Positions 8,849 to 17,798 are shown, counted from the first letter of the stretch. The stretch is 64,000 nt of DNA from Parafilimonas terrae (GCF_900115755.1 NZ_FOXQ01000005.1:248001-312000); one strand, 5' to 3'. Notes: a model not told the origin generated them from the letters alone. A program made the numbers and translations.

Positions 8849-10168
8849 ATGGGATGTGGCAATTGTGGCACGGGTAAACCTAACGGATGTAAAAGCAATG
8901 GCGGTTGCAACACTGGCAGTTGTAACCGTATGAATGTGCATGACTGGCTTTGGAACCTGCCGATGAGCGATACAGACAGCGCCTGCAAAATTGTGGAAGT
9001 GAGTTTTAACCAGGGCAGCCGCAAAGATTATTACCGCAATGCCAGCCTTCAATATTTTGAAAAGGGCGACATGGTTACCATTGAAGGCGTAAATGGCTTT
9101 GATGTGGGCGAAGTGAGCCTTACCGGCGAACTGGTGCGGTTACAACTGAAAAAGAAAAACATCAGCGAGTTCGGGATTGATATGAAGAAAATATTGCGCC
9201 TTAGCAATGAACGGGACCTGGAACTGTTTCATAAAAATAAAGCCCGGGAAAAAGAGGCGCTGATGAAAAGCCGCATTATTGCCAAAAACCTGAACCTTGA
9301 CATGAAGCTGATTGAAGTGGAAATTCAGGCAGATGGCAAAAAAGGCACTTTTTTTTATACGGCTGACGACCGCGTTGATTTTCGTGAACTCATAAAACAA
9401 TATGCCGGCGAATTTAAACTGAAGATTGAAATGCGGCAGGTGGGCATTCGCCAGGGCGCCGCCAAAGTAGGTGGAATTGGCAGTTGTGGCCGCGAACTTT
9501 GCTGCAGTACATGGCTTACTGATTTTAAAAGCGTTACCACCACCGCAGCACGTTATCAAAACCTTTCTATTAATCAAACCAAATTAAGCGGCCAGTGCGG
9601 CAGGCTTAAATGCTGTTTAAACTACGAGCTGGATACTTACCTGGATGCCCTGCAATATTTTCCTGATAATGCCGATGTGCTGGAAACAGCGAAAGGCACA
9701 GCTATTTTAATTAAAAAGGATATTTTCAAAAACCTGATGTGGTATATTTTGCAGGGAGGCGCAAAACATTACCCTTTAACGATTCGCCGGGTAAAGGAAA
9801 TAAAACAGCTAAATGCAAAAGGTATAAAAGTGGATGACCTTCAGCCGGTTGAACTGGCGCCTGCAAAAGAAGTGGAACATGGCTTTGTTGATGTGGTGGG
9901 CCATTTAACTATCGGCAACCTGGAAAAAACCTCGCAGCGTAATAAAGAAAAACAAAGGCAGCAGCGCAGGGAAGGACAGGGAAAACAACCACAGCAGCAA
10001 CACCAAAAAAAAGGGCAGCAGCAAGGACCGGCTTCGCAAAAAAACCAACAACAAAAACTGCAGCAACAACGGCCATCTCATTATCAAAAGCCTGGCAAAC
10101 CGCAGTTGCGGCCACCTCAAAATCCCAACCAACCTAAAAATAAGCCGCCGCAAAAGAGGGATTCTTAA
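8849..10168 (+). CDS. PSP1/RicT-like regulatory iron-sulfur complex subunit
   Basis: The 439-residue protein has a cysteine-rich N-terminus (MGCGNCGTGKPNGCKSNGGC) followed by the PSP1 C-terminal domain. The diagnostic motifs are KVGGIGSCGRELCCSTWL and KLSGQCGRLKCCLNYE. In Bacillus subtilis the relative RicT (YaaT) works with RicA and RicF in an Fe-S-containing complex affecting RNase Y and phosphorelays; the role in Bacteroidota is not established. The last 80 or so residues are a low-complexity Gln/Lys/Pro tail (QQQ, KKGQQQ, PKNKPPQKRDS), probably disordered and possibly RNA-binding. It lies downstream of the delta' gene, as the two are paired in many bacteria. Confidence 0.85.
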   Translation: MGCGNCGTGKPNGCKSNGGCNTGSCNRMNVHDWLWNLPMSDTDSACKIVEVSFNQGSRKDYYRNASLQYFEKGDMVTIEGVNGFDVGEVSLTGELVRLQLKKKNISEFGIDMKKILRLSNERDLELFHKNKAREKEALMKSRIIAKNLNLDMKLIEVEIQADGKKGTFFYTADDRVDFRELIKQYAGEFKLKIEMRQVGIRQGAAKVGGIGSCGRELCCSTWLTDFKSVTTTAARYQNLSINQTKLSGQCGRLKCCLNYELDTYLDALQYFPDNADVLETAKGTAILIKKDIFKNLMWYILQGGAKHYPLTIRRVKEIKQLNAKGIKVDDLQPVELAPAKEVEHGFVDVVGHLTIGNLEKTSQRNKEKQRQQRREGQGKQPQQQHQKKGQQQGPASQKNQQQKLQQQRPSHYQKPGKPQLRPPQNPNQPKNKPPQKRDS

Positions 10169-10181
10169 AAAGAATTAATTT

Positions 10182-10940
10182 TTATTCTGCCGCAGGTATA
10201 TGCCCCCAGTTTTCGCCGCGTTTAATGCGGTAAACCTGCATATCACTTATTTTAAATTGCTTTACAAGCTGCCTCACAGGCTTTTGCTGGTTAAGCAGTT
10301 TTTTCAGCAGCATTACTTTGGTTACCGTAAGCTTTTCATTTCTTCCTGCTGCGCTAAGCCCAAGTTTCCGTTGTTGTTTTTCATGAATAACATAAGGGCT
10401 ATTTTGCTGGTGCCTGTAGTTTTCTTCAGGTGTCATCCATTTAAGGTTGGCAGCACGGTTGTTTAATTTATTATAATCCATATGAGCAACCTTGGTTTGG
10501 CCCGATGTGGCTACCGGAAGAAAATAATCTGCTACCAGCCTGTGCACCAGTGCATGAAAATTAATAGTGCGGTATTTGCCATCCTGCTTATAAACCCGCG
10601 CCAGGTTATTTTTAAGTGATTTAAGAAGCACTTCTTTTTCCTTCACCGTTTTTTTATTGCCCCTTACCCCAGATAGCTGCGTTATTTCTTTTGTAACCTG
10701 CAAAACCTGTTTTTGAAGGCGGTCTATTGCAGCCTGTGTTTTAGGCAACCTTGGTTTAAAAAGCTTAAGCCGTATAATTTTGTAGCCGTTAATTTTTGAT
10801 CCGTTCAGCAACCGGCCGTCAGTGTACCTGTTGCTGGTTTTAAGCCTGCCAAAGTTGGAAACAAATAGTTCCATTCTGTTTGTAAAGTCAAAACTGAACT
10901 CTACTTTTTTCCATTTTTCACCGGGAAAATCTTTTATCAT
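10182..10940 (-). CDS. Free-standing NUMOD4/HNH endonuclease
   Basis: The 252-residue protein begins with a NUMOD4-like segment (GEKWKKVEF...YFVSNFGR-type, here ELFVSNFGRLKTSNRY). A helical spacer follows (about residues 68-115). The HNH core is VHRLVADYFLP...VAHMDYNKLNNRAANLKWMTPEEN, which keeps the His and the paired Asn residues. The C-terminus, KLTVTKVMLLKKLLNQQKPVRQLVKQFKIS, is a helix-turn-helix DNA-binding domain. These proteins are homing-type nucleases and are often solitary in Bacteroidota. No intron or intein is visible nearby. It converges on the RicT gene (13 bp apart). Confidence 0.8.
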   Translation of the reverse strand: MIKDFPGEKWKKVEFSFDFTNRMELFVSNFGRLKTSNRYTDGRLLNGSKINGYKIIRLKLFKPRLPKTQAAIDRLQKQVLQVTKEITQLSGVRGNKKTVKEKEVLLKSLKNNLARVYKQDGKYRTINFHALVHRLVADYFLPVATSGQTKVAHMDYNKLNNRAANLKWMTPEENYRHQQNSPYVIHEKQQRKLGLSAAGRNEKLTVTKVMLLKKLLNQQKPVRQLVKQFKISDMQVYRIKRGENWGHIPAAE

Positions 10941-11042
10941 TCTGAATTAAAGTTTTAAATAGCCTGATTTTAAGGGTCAGGGTTTTTAAAACAATTATTC
11001 AAAGCAATTGGTTGCAATAATGAAACCAAATTTCTTTCTGAA

Positions 11043-12032
11043 TCAATCTTCTTTGTGTGCCCTCAGCAAACCATCCTGTAGCAAATCATTTTTCCTGTAA
11101 TCTCTCAATTCTTTACGCAAACCTTTTCTTTCACTGCGGTTAAACTTATAAAGATGTTTAAGGTTTGGTTTGCCTGCATCCACCCAGGCAGAATACCAGA
11201 AATCTGCGACAAGATTAGCGGAATAATTCAACTGATCATTTACAGTGGTGGTTAAAGCTGCCGCATATTGTTTGGCAAAAGCATCAGTGTAAACTTTTGT
11301 TTTGCGGCCATAATACATGCGTTCTTCATATTTGGAACTGTCTGGAAAATTCTTGGCAACTTCCTTTTCTTTTTCAAACATTTCAGGCAATAAAGCATGC
11401 GCCCTTCTTACGGCCGTCCAAATAGTTTCACCTTTATTTTTTATATATGCAGCCTTGTGTTTTGAATGTAAATTATAATGGCTCAATTCGAGTTCAGGAA
11501 TGGTTGATTCCCATAAAGCATGCAAACCTTTCTGGCCGGTAAGCTGGCCATCATAATTATTGGTTGTATGCAACGGCACACAGGCGTCTTCAATATAATG
11601 CGCCAGGTCAACCGCGTAAAAAACAATGCTGTCTGCATTACTTCTTTTTAAAGCATTCACCAGCGAATCATATTCAATTAAAACCTGGTAAGGCACAAAG
11701 CCATATTTTTTTAAAGTATCCCAGGTATATTTTTCAACAGCAGGCTGCACATCCCGCGGCATATAGAGCATGGCGCCGTTGCCATAATTTTCAATATCTA
11801 TGAAATGCTTCGGGCCTTCATTCCTGTCAATATAACGGCGTTTATCCGGCCTGATTGATGTAATAGCAATCGTATCCATATTGGAAAAGAAAAAAAGGCG
11901 CACACATTTCGGCAATTTATATACGGCAAGCTGTGTGGCAGTCTGATGCGCATAAAACCCCCAGGAACAAAGGGAAACTATAACAATTGCACAGCAAATA
12001 AATACGAAGAAACGATTGAAATAAATTTTCAT
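11043..12032 (-). CDS. Zinc-dependent phospholipase C / S1-P1 nuclease-like protein
   Basis: The protein has about 329 residues counted from the ATG at 12032 (MKIYFNRFFVFICC), an N-terminal signal or anchor helix. The mature end starts WGFYAHQTATQLAVY, where Trp and His at the new N-terminus are metal ligands in this fold. DLAHYIEDACVPLHTTNNYDGQ and LHALWEST give the remaining His/Asp ligands of the trinuclear zinc site. The family includes bacterial phospholipase C and S1/P1 nuclease, and the substrate is uncertain. A TACATTTG box at 12037-12044 lies only four bases upstream of this start, which favours it over the ATG at 12077. Confidence 0.75.
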   Translation of the reverse strand: MKIYFNRFFVFICCAIVIVSLCSWGFYAHQTATQLAVYKLPKCVRLFFFSNMDTIAITSIRPDKRRYIDRNEGPKHFIDIENYGNGAMLYMPRDVQPAVEKYTWDTLKKYGFVPYQVLIEYDSLVNALKRSNADSIVFYAVDLAHYIEDACVPLHTTNNYDGQLTGQKGLHALWESTIPELELSHYNLHSKHKAAYIKNKGETIWTAVRRAHALLPEMFEKEKEVAKNFPDSSKYEERMYYGRKTKVYTDAFAKQYAAALTTTVNDQLNYSANLVADFWYSAWVDAGKPNLKHLYKFNRSERKGLRKELRDYRKNDLLQDGLLRAHKED

Positions 12033-12036
12033 GGCA

Positions 12037-12044
12037 CAAATGTA
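12037..12044 (-). promoter_or_regulatory. -7 box directly upstream of the phospholipase-like gene
   Basis: On the minus strand this reads TACATTTG, a full match to TAnnTTTG, four bases before the ATG at 12032. Transcription would start at or next to the start codon. No matching -33 TTTG was found at the usual spacing. Confidence 0.4.
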
Positions 12045-12181
12045 ATTTGTAAGATCATCTGAATTTAACCGTAACAAAATGTAAACAAAAGTTTACTTTA
12101 TTCATTCCATGAAATCTGCAAAGCCTTAGTTTTATTCAGATTTATACATTTCTTTTAATAAACAATTGCTTACTAAAGGTA

Positions 12182-12189
12182 TATTTTTG
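12182..12189 (+). promoter_or_regulatory. -7 box of gatB
   Basis: TATTTTTG matches TAnnTTTG and ends six bases before the gatB ATG at 12196. It decides the start, because the upstream TTG at 12166 would lie before the promoter. No clear -33 box is seen. Confidence 0.45.
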
Positions 12190-12195
12190 CCACCC

Positions 12196-13641
12196 ATGAG
12201 TGAAGCAGCGCAAAAATATGAAGCGGTCATTGGGCTTGAAGTGCATGCACGGTTATCTACCAAAAGCAAATTGTTTTGCAGTGATGCCAACAGTTATGGC
12301 GCTGCCCCCAATGAAAATGTTGGTGTAATTACATTGGCTCATCCGGGCATTTTACCCAAAACAAATAAGAAGGCAATTGAATACGCGGTTATGATGGGCA
12401 TAGCCTGTAACTGCAGTATCAATCAAAAAAATTATTTTGCCCGCAAGCATTATTTCTATCCCGATCTGCCAAAAGGTTTTCAAACTTCACAGCACACAGT
12501 TCCTATATGCGGGCCTGGTTTTGTAACTATAAAAACTTCAACGGGCGAACGCAATGTAAAGCTGCATCATATTCACCTGGAAGAAGATGCCGGCAAGAGC
12601 ATTCATGATATGGATGAAGATTACAGTTACATTGATTTAAACCGCGCCGGTACACCGTTAATTGAAATTGTTACCGAGCCCGATATGCATTCCGCAGAAG
12701 AAGCAGGATTATTTGTAACTGAATTAAGAAAACTCGTACGCTGGATAAATGTATGCGATGGCAACATGGAAGAAGGCAGCATGCGCTGCGATGCGAATGT
12801 TTCCATTCGTTTAAAAGGTGAAACAAAACTGGGCACCAAGGCTGAAGTAAAAAACCTAAATTCCATACGCAACGTAAGAAAGGCGATTGAATTTGAGATT
12901 GACCGTATGATTGGTATGCTTGAAAGGGGTGAAAAAATTTACCAGCAAACAAGAAGTTTTGATGCATCGAACGATACCACATTCGCCATTCGCGAAAAAG
13001 AGGAAGCAAACGATTACCGCTATTTTCCCGAGCCGGATTTGCCGCCAGTCAGTTTAAGCAATGAATATGTTATCAACATAAAAAATAATTTACCGGCATT
13101 GCCGCAGGTATTATATAAAAAGTATCAAACTGAATTTGGCTTAAACGAATACGATGCTGCGCAGCTTACACTGGAAAAAGAAATTGCAGATTATTTTGAA
13201 TCGGTTATTCAGCATACAACTAATTATAAAGCTGCGGCCAACTGGATAAACGGCCCCATTAAACAATTGATAAACGAAGAAGGCATTTCGTTAAATACCG
13301 TTTCGGCAAACAGGCTTGCAGAGATGATTGAAATTGTAGATAAAGGGGAAGTGAGTTTTTCAAATGCAGCATCAAAATTGTTGCCTGCTATTATAAAGAA
13401 CAATACTGAAAGCATTGCTGTGCTTGCATCTCAGCTTAATATTATTCAAACGGGCGATGCAGGCCAATTGCAGGAATGGGTGAATACGGTTATTAATAAA
13501 ATGCCTGAAAAAGTAGCTGAATATAAAAAAGGTAAGAAAGGTTTGATTGGCCTGTTTGTTGGTGAAGTAAAAAAACTGAGCAAGGGGAGGGCAGACCTGA
13601 AATCTGTAACGCAGTTGCTGGAAGATGCATTAAAATCTTAA
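12196..13641 (+). CDS. gatB: Aspartyl/glutamyl-tRNA(Asn/Gln) amidotransferase subunit B
   Basis: GatB is the kinase/transferase subunit of GatCAB, which converts Glu-tRNA(Gln) and/or Asp-tRNA(Asn) to the amide form. The 481-residue product starts MSEAAQKYEAVIGLEVHARLSTKSK. It shows the family signature HLEEDAGKS, then YIDLNRAGTPLIEIVTEPD, and EGSMRCDANVSIR. The C-terminal YqeY-like tail domain ends IGLFVGEVKKLSKGRADLKSVTQLLEDAL. The start at 12196 is preferred over the TTG at 12166 because of the promoter box and the family start. GatA and GatC are not in the window. Confidence 0.95.
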   Translation: MSEAAQKYEAVIGLEVHARLSTKSKLFCSDANSYGAAPNENVGVITLAHPGILPKTNKKAIEYAVMMGIACNCSINQKNYFARKHYFYPDLPKGFQTSQHTVPICGPGFVTIKTSTGERNVKLHHIHLEEDAGKSIHDMDEDYSYIDLNRAGTPLIEIVTEPDMHSAEEAGLFVTELRKLVRWINVCDGNMEEGSMRCDANVSIRLKGETKLGTKAEVKNLNSIRNVRKAIEFEIDRMIGMLERGEKIYQQTRSFDASNDTTFAIREKEEANDYRYFPEPDLPPVSLSNEYVINIKNNLPALPQVLYKKYQTEFGLNEYDAAQLTLEKEIADYFESVIQHTTNYKAAANWINGPIKQLINEEGISLNTVSANRLAEMIEIVDKGEVSFSNAASKLLPAIIKNNTESIAVLASQLNIIQTGDAGQLQEWVNTVINKMPEKVAEYKKGKKGLIGLFVGEVKKLSKGRADLKSVTQLLEDALKS

Positions 13642-13701
13642 AAAACAGGCATTAAAAGATTGCACATTTTTATTTTAAATTTTTGACTTTAATTCAACAT
13701 A

Positions 13702-14823
13702 ATGAAATATCTAACCTGGGTTGCAGTTGCGCTGATAGTGTTTGCGGGATGCAAAAATGATGGCGGTGAAAACTTTACAGTAAGTGGTAAAATTACAAAC
13801 CCTCAGTCAGACAGCGTTTATCTCGAAGAGCTTTCCTACAACACGCCCGAAACAAAAAAACTTGATTCGGCTAAAGTTGATAAAGACGGCAACTATACTT
13901 TAAAAGGAAGTTCCTCTCAGCAGAATTTATTTATGCTCGGGTTTAAAAATAATCCAACGGTTATCTTGATAAATGATGCAAAGGATATTAAAATAAATTT
14001 TGACCCTAATGGTTTTCATTTCCCTGAAGTAACAGGTTCTGCGGCAACAAAAGAGCTGTATACTTTTATAAAAGATTATTTTCAGAAAGATTCTGCGCTG
14101 GCTGTTACTTACCAGCAATTAAATGCGCTCACAGAAGAAACTGCGAAAGATTCAAACTATGTGCAAAACCTGCAACAGGATTATACCAATCGCATAACTG
14201 CGCTGGGCAACCTGTTATCTTCTACCATCAACAATTCTAAAAACCCGGCTGTTGTTTGTTTTGTTTTAGACAGGGCAAGAGGCGCTATGGCGCCGGAAGC
14301 ACTGGCAGGGTTAGCAGAAAGTGCAGCCAAACGTTTTCCACAACATGCAGGTTTGGAAAGCTTTAAAACAGACCTCGCCAAGCAGGCTAATCCAAATGCT
14401 GATTATCCATTGCTAAACCAGCAGGCGCCGGATTTAACCATGGCTACGCCGGATGGCAAAAAAATCAGTATCAGTAATTTTAAAGGCAAATATGTATTGG
14501 TTGATTTTTGGGCAAGCTGGTGCGCCCCATGTCGCCAGGAAAATCCAAATGTAGTAGAAGCCTATAATAAGTTTAAGAATAAAAATTTCGATATTCTTGG
14601 CGTTTCGCTGGACGATGACAAAACAGCCTGGCTTAAAGCCATCCAGGACGACCATCTTGCCTGGACGCATATAAGCGACCTTCAATCGCCGAGCGCAGCG
14701 GCTTCATTGTATCATTTTGACGGCATTCCTTTTAATGTTTTGATTGATCCGCAGGGAAAGATTATTGCATCAGGCCTGCGCGGCCCAGCACTTGAACAAA
14801 AGCTTAATGAAGTGTTGCAGTAA
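13702..14823 (+). CDS. TlpA-type thioredoxin-like lipoprotein with DUF4369 domain
   Basis: The 373-residue protein has a lipoprotein signal (ALIVFAGC, lipid-modified Cys17 or nearby). An N-terminal DUF4369 beta-domain (FTVSGKITNPQSDSVYLEEL) and a helical linker precede a C-terminal TlpA/AhpC thioredoxin fold with the redox pair in DFWASWCAPCRQENP. The cis-proline region is DGIPFNVLIDPQG. It would act as a periplasmic thiol-disulfide reductase, for example in cytochrome c maturation or envelope repair. It is followed by a strong intrinsic terminator and appears monocistronic. Confidence 0.9.
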   Translation: MKYLTWVAVALIVFAGCKNDGGENFTVSGKITNPQSDSVYLEELSYNTPETKKLDSAKVDKDGNYTLKGSSSQQNLFMLGFKNNPTVILINDAKDIKINFDPNGFHFPEVTGSAATKELYTFIKDYFQKDSALAVTYQQLNALTEETAKDSNYVQNLQQDYTNRITALGNLLSSTINNSKNPAVVCFVLDRARGAMAPEALAGLAESAAKRFPQHAGLESFKTDLAKQANPNADYPLLNQQAPDLTMATPDGKKISISNFKGKYVLVDFWASWCAPCRQENPNVVEAYNKFKNKNFDILGVSLDDDKTAWLKAIQDDHLAWTHISDLQSPSAAASLYHFDGIPFNVLIDPQGKIIASGLRGPALEQKLNEVLQ

Positions 14824-14851
14824 GCACAGTATTCTTATAATTTTCTTTTAG

Positions 14852-14898
14852 CTGCAGGTGTGCGGAAAAATTCCGTACACCTGCAGTAATTTTTTTTG
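14852..14898 (+). terminator. Intrinsic terminator of the TlpA gene
   Basis: A 16-bp stem (14852-14867 with 14871-14886, a single G-T wobble) closes a three-A loop and is followed by TAA and a run of eight T. It lies 30 bp after the stop of the TlpA-type gene and separates it from the next operon. Confidence 0.92.
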
Positions 14899-14919
14899 AT
14901 AAGTAAATTTTACATGTTT

Positions 14920-14936
14920 ACTTTGTTTCTCAAAGT
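14920..14936. promoter_or_regulatory. Operator copy 1: ACTTTG-N5-CAAAGT upstream of the membrane-protein/regulator operon
   Basis: ACTTTG and its reverse complement CAAAGT are separated by five bases (TTTCT), followed by GCTTTT, six bases before the ATG at 14943. The left half overlaps a -7-like box (TTACTTTG). Two further copies precede creD and the small membrane protein. The product of the second gene of this operon is a winged-helix regulator, the natural candidate to bind here. Confidence 0.75.
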
Positions 14937-14942
14937 GCTTTT

Positions 14943-15590
14943 ATGAATGAATCTGAAAAGCTTTCAAGCGATCTGCATGATATAAAACAAATGATGGAGC
15001 GCAGCAGCCGTTTTATAAGTCTGAGCGGCTTAAGCGGTATTTCCGCTGGTGTGTGCGCTTTAATTGGCGCAACAGTTTCCGCAGATATAATTGAAAGGAA
15101 TAAACGGGCCGTGCATAATTTAAAGGCTTCACTGGCTGATGCCGATTCCATCCTCTATGGCGATTTTTTGCATAGCCGTTTATTCCAGGTTGCAATGCTA
15201 ACGTTTATTGCAGCATTGGTTACAGCTTTTATATTTACATATCAACGCAGTAAGAAAACAAACACGCCTATTTGGGGCACCACGGCAAAACGCCTTATTA
15301 TTAATGTAACAGTGCCCGTTATTACCGGCGGCATATTTTTGCTGGCATTAATTAATAACGGTGTATTTGGTTTTATTGCGCCCGGCTGCTTAATATTTTA
15401 CGGCCTCGGCATGCTAAATGCCAGTAAATACACGCTTCCTGAAACAAGGTATCTTGCATTCGGCGAAATTTTATTAGGCCTTATCAATTTATGTTTCATG
15501 GGATATGGTTTATATTTCTGGGCTGCAGGTTTTGGCTTACTCCATATCATATATGGTACGTTTATGTGGTGGAAATATGAACGCAACTGA
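14943..15590 (+). CDS. Polytopic membrane protein, partner of the adjacent winged-helix regulator
   Basis: The 215-residue protein has a cytoplasmic start (MNESEKLSSDLHDIKQMMERSSRFISL) and about six transmembrane segments: near residues 22-44, 78-98, 117-137, 140-157, 168-188 and 190-208. I do not recognise a named family. Similar proteins commonly sit directly before small winged-helix regulators in Bacteroidota, and a second such arrangement is at 50,640-52,178. The next gene starts 11 bp after its stop. The ACTTTG-N5-CAAAGT operator lies just before its start, so it is probably autoregulated. It may sense or modulate the regulator at the membrane, but that is inference. Confidence 0.72.
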   Translation: MNESEKLSSDLHDIKQMMERSSRFISLSGLSGISAGVCALIGATVSADIIERNKRAVHNLKASLADADSILYGDFLHSRLFQVAMLTFIAALVTAFIFTYQRSKKTNTPIWGTTAKRLIINVTVPVITGGIFLLALINNGVFGFIAPGCLIFYGLGMLNASKYTLPETRYLAFGEILLGLINLCFMGYGLYFWAAGFGLLHIIYGTFMWWKYERN

Positions 15591-15601
15591 AGAAGCAAAG
15601 C

Positions 15602-15901
15602 ATGAAGAATCCAATCGAGAACTTAAATAAAATTTTTGACAGCCGCATACGGTTAGGCATAATGAGTGCGCTTATGGTAAATGCATCTATCAATTTTAAT
15701 GACTTAAAACAGTTGATAAATGTTACAGATGGAAATCTTGCCAGCCACATAAAAGCGCTTGAAGAAAGCGGTTATATAAAAGTGCAGAAAGGGTTTATTG
15801 GCCGTAAAACCAATACGCTTTATTCAGCCACAAAATCTGGTGAAAAAGCTTTTCGTGCACATTTGGATGCGTTGGAGAAAATGATTAAGAACATAGAATA
15901 A
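15602..15901 (+). CDS. Winged-helix transcriptional regulator (HTH_27/MarR-like)
   Basis: This 99-residue single-domain winged helix starts MKNPIENLNKIFDSRIRLGIMSALMVNASINF. The recognition-helix region NVTDGNLASHIKALEESGYIKV is followed by the wing strand KGFIGRKTNTLYSATKSGEKAF and a dimerisation helix. This is the short Bacteroidota family typically placed next to CreD or small membrane proteins. It is co-transcribed with the membrane protein upstream, and creD starts 44 bp downstream behind another operator copy. It probably represses all three units that carry ACTTTG-N5-CAAAGT. The DNA-binding fold is secure; the regulon is inferred from shared sites. Confidence 0.85.
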   Translation: MKNPIENLNKIFDSRIRLGIMSALMVNASINFNDLKQLINVTDGNLASHIKALEESGYIKVQKGFIGRKTNTLYSATKSGEKAFRAHLDALEKMIKNIE

Positions 15902-15918
15902 AATTTTTTTACCTATTT

Positions 15919-15935
15919 ACTTTGAACTTCAAAGT
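15919..15935. promoter_or_regulatory. Operator copy 2: ACTTTG-N5-CAAAGT upstream of creD
   Basis: ACTTTG-AACTT-CAAAGT is followed directly by ACTTTT, giving three half-sites. It lies ten bases before the creD ATG at 15946 and overlaps the -7-like TTACTTTG. The site shares half-sites and spacing with the copies at 14920 and 17782. Confidence 0.78.
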
Positions 15936-15945
15936 ACTTTTAAAA

Positions 15946-17748
15946 ATGAATGCAAAAGTATCATCTTCATCTATTTCATTAAGGCTTTGGCTTTGCTCCG
16001 CATTTGTTTTGTCGGTTGAAATATTTATTTATTCGCTTTTTACGGGGTTTTCCGATAGCATGACAGCACTATTTTTTTCTCTTCTGGCATCAACTGTTGG
16101 CAGCGTACCCGCATTTTTAGTGTTGCTGATATTCGTGCCCCTGATAAGAAAATTTAAATTCCGCTACGCCGATAGTTTATCAATTTTTATATTCCTGTTA
16201 TTAATTATTGCTGCTGCTTACACATTGCCAGCAGCATTTATAATTGATAACCCCTTCAGCGAATACAGTTCCGTGCAGTCATTTTTACAAGCGGCCGCAA
16301 TTTGCTTTGCCTTTGTTTTCTCGTCCATCCTTATTGCTTTTTTATGTAACCTGAAATATATCAACCTCTATTTTTTATCATCAAACAAAAACACACATAC
16401 CATGCACGAAAATTCAATGCAGGCTCCTGCACAGCCAGGCGCAAATCCATACGCCAATAAAATATGGATAAAAGCAGTTACAACCGCAGGCCTTATCCTG
16501 CTAATGCTGATACCAACCGTATTTGTTTCCAACCTTGTTGAAGAAAGACAGGCGCGGCAGGAAGAAGTAAAAAACGAGGTAAGCGGCAAATGGGCGGGAC
16601 AGCAAAATATCACGTTTCCTTACCTGTACATTCCTTACAGTGTAACAACCCAATCAAATGGCAAAACGATTGTACAGGAAAAATCTTTTTTAATTCTTCC
16701 TGAAAACCTGAATGTAAATGGATCAGTTACAGCAGAGCAGCGAAAACGTTCTATTTACAGTGTGCTTTTATATAACAGCGCATTACAGGCAAAAGGTAAT
16801 TTTAAAATAGGGGTGCCGGAGGGTGTGGATGCATCAACAATTAACTGGGCCAATTCAAAAATATGTTTTGGTATTTCAGATTTTAAAGGCATTCAGCAGA
16901 AAGTTATTGTGAATGCAAACAACCAAGCCTATGATCTTTCTGCGGGGCTGCCAACAGATGAAATTGATACAACCGGCTTATCATCGCCCATACATTTATC
17001 AGCAGATAATATAGGCAAGGAAGTAAACTTTGAACTTCCGTTAAAAATAAAAGGCAGTGGCCAGTTACATTTTGCGCCGCTGGCTGGTAACAGTGAATTC
17101 AATATAACATCAAATTGGAACAGTCCTTCATTCGATGGCAATACTTTACCAGCAGAACGAACACTCGATAACAAAGGTTTTGAAGCAAGCTGGAATTTTA
17201 ATAAAGCCAATCTTCCATTCAATACAGTTGTAAAAGATTTCAATTTTAAAAAGAATGATTACACATTTGGTGTGAGCCTTTTGCAGCCTACGGATCAATA
17301 TGCAAAAACAATGCGCTGTGTTAAGTATGCATTGTTATTCATCGGCTTAACATTCTCCTTATTTTTTATTGTTGAGATTATGCAAAAGAAACCTTTTCAT
17401 CCGGTGCAATATGTATTGGTTGGCCTGGCGCTTATTGTTTTTTATACATTATTGTTATCAATAAGCGAGTTTTTGCAATTTGATTTTGCTTATCTCCAGG
17501 CATCAATTGCAACTGTTTTATTAATAACGCTATATGCAAAAGGCCATTTCAAAAGCTGGAAAGTAGCAAGTGTTTTTGCAGGCTCTATTGGTTCCATTTA
17601 CGGGTTCATATTTGTGCTGATAAGGCTTGAAGATACAGCGTTGTTGGTAGGAAGCATTGGCCTGTTCTGCATTCTTGCCTTAGCCATGTATGCAAGCCGG
17701 AAAATTAACTGGTATGGCAGCGCTGTACCGGCAAATGCAACTATATAA
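15946..17748 (+). CDS. creD: CreD-family inner-membrane protein with an extra N-terminal membrane domain
   Basis: The 600-residue protein has the CreD core from about residue 155 onward. WIKAVTTAGLILLMLIPTVFVSNLVEERQARQEEV is the first CreD helix with its ER-rich motif. A large extracytoplasmic beta-domain and a C-terminal set of helices (FIGLTFSLFFIVEIM to CILALAMYASRKI) follow. CreD is linked to beta-lactam and colicin tolerance and envelope integrity in proteobacteria. The first 150 residues add about four transmembrane helices not usual for CreD. I start at the ATG at 15946, since the earlier TTG lies inside the operator. A second in-frame ATG at 16401 follows a leader-like A-rich stretch and marks where ordinary CreD would begin. 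Confidence 0.85.
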   Translation: MNAKVSSSSISLRLWLCSAFVLSVEIFIYSLFTGFSDSMTALFFSLLASTVGSVPAFLVLLIFVPLIRKFKFRYADSLSIFIFLLLIIAAAYTLPAAFIIDNPFSEYSSVQSFLQAAAICFAFVFSSILIAFLCNLKYINLYFLSSNKNTHTMHENSMQAPAQPGANPYANKIWIKAVTTAGLILLMLIPTVFVSNLVEERQARQEEVKNEVSGKWAGQQNITFPYLYIPYSVTTQSNGKTIVQEKSFLILPENLNVNGSVTAEQRKRSIYSVLLYNSALQAKGNFKIGVPEGVDASTINWANSKICFGISDFKGIQQKVIVNANNQAYDLSAGLPTDEIDTTGLSSPIHLSADNIGKEVNFELPLKIKGSGQLHFAPLAGNSEFNITSNWNSPSFDGNTLPAERTLDNKGFEASWNFNKANLPFNTVVKDFNFKKNDYTFGVSLLQPTDQYAKTMRCVKYALLFIGLTFSLFFIVEIMQKKPFHPVQYVLVGLALIVFYTLLLSISEFLQFDFAYLQASIATVLLITLYAKGHFKSWKVASVFAGSIGSIYGFIFVLIRLEDTALLVGSIGLFCILALAMYASRKINWYGSAVPANATI

Positions 17749-17781
17749 AATTAAGATGATATAAAAAGTTTTTGTTAATAA

Positions 17782-17798
17782 ACTTTGAAATACAAAGT
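17782..17798. promoter_or_regulatory. Operator copy 3: ACTTTG-N5-CAAAGT upstream of the small membrane protein/dgkA unit
   Basis: ACTTTG-AAATA-CAAAGT is followed by ACTTTT, matching copy 2 in half-sites and spacing. A TACATTTG -7 box lies downstream at 17816-17823, so a bound protein would sit over the upstream part of the promoter. Confidence 0.75.

Noticed and set aside
8849-10168. Gln/Lys-rich tail of the RicT-like gene as a tandem repeat or frameshift
   Set aside because: The tail is low-complexity but continuous in frame and usual for Bacteroidota members; the minus-strand frames there are only its mirror.
12166-12195. TTG start ten codons before the gatB ATG
   Set aside because: A TAnnTTTG box lies between it and the ATG, and GatB proteins begin as from the ATG.
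15922-15945. Upstream TTG start for creD
   Set aside because: It lies within the operator palindrome; the ATG at 15946 fits the regulatory layout better.
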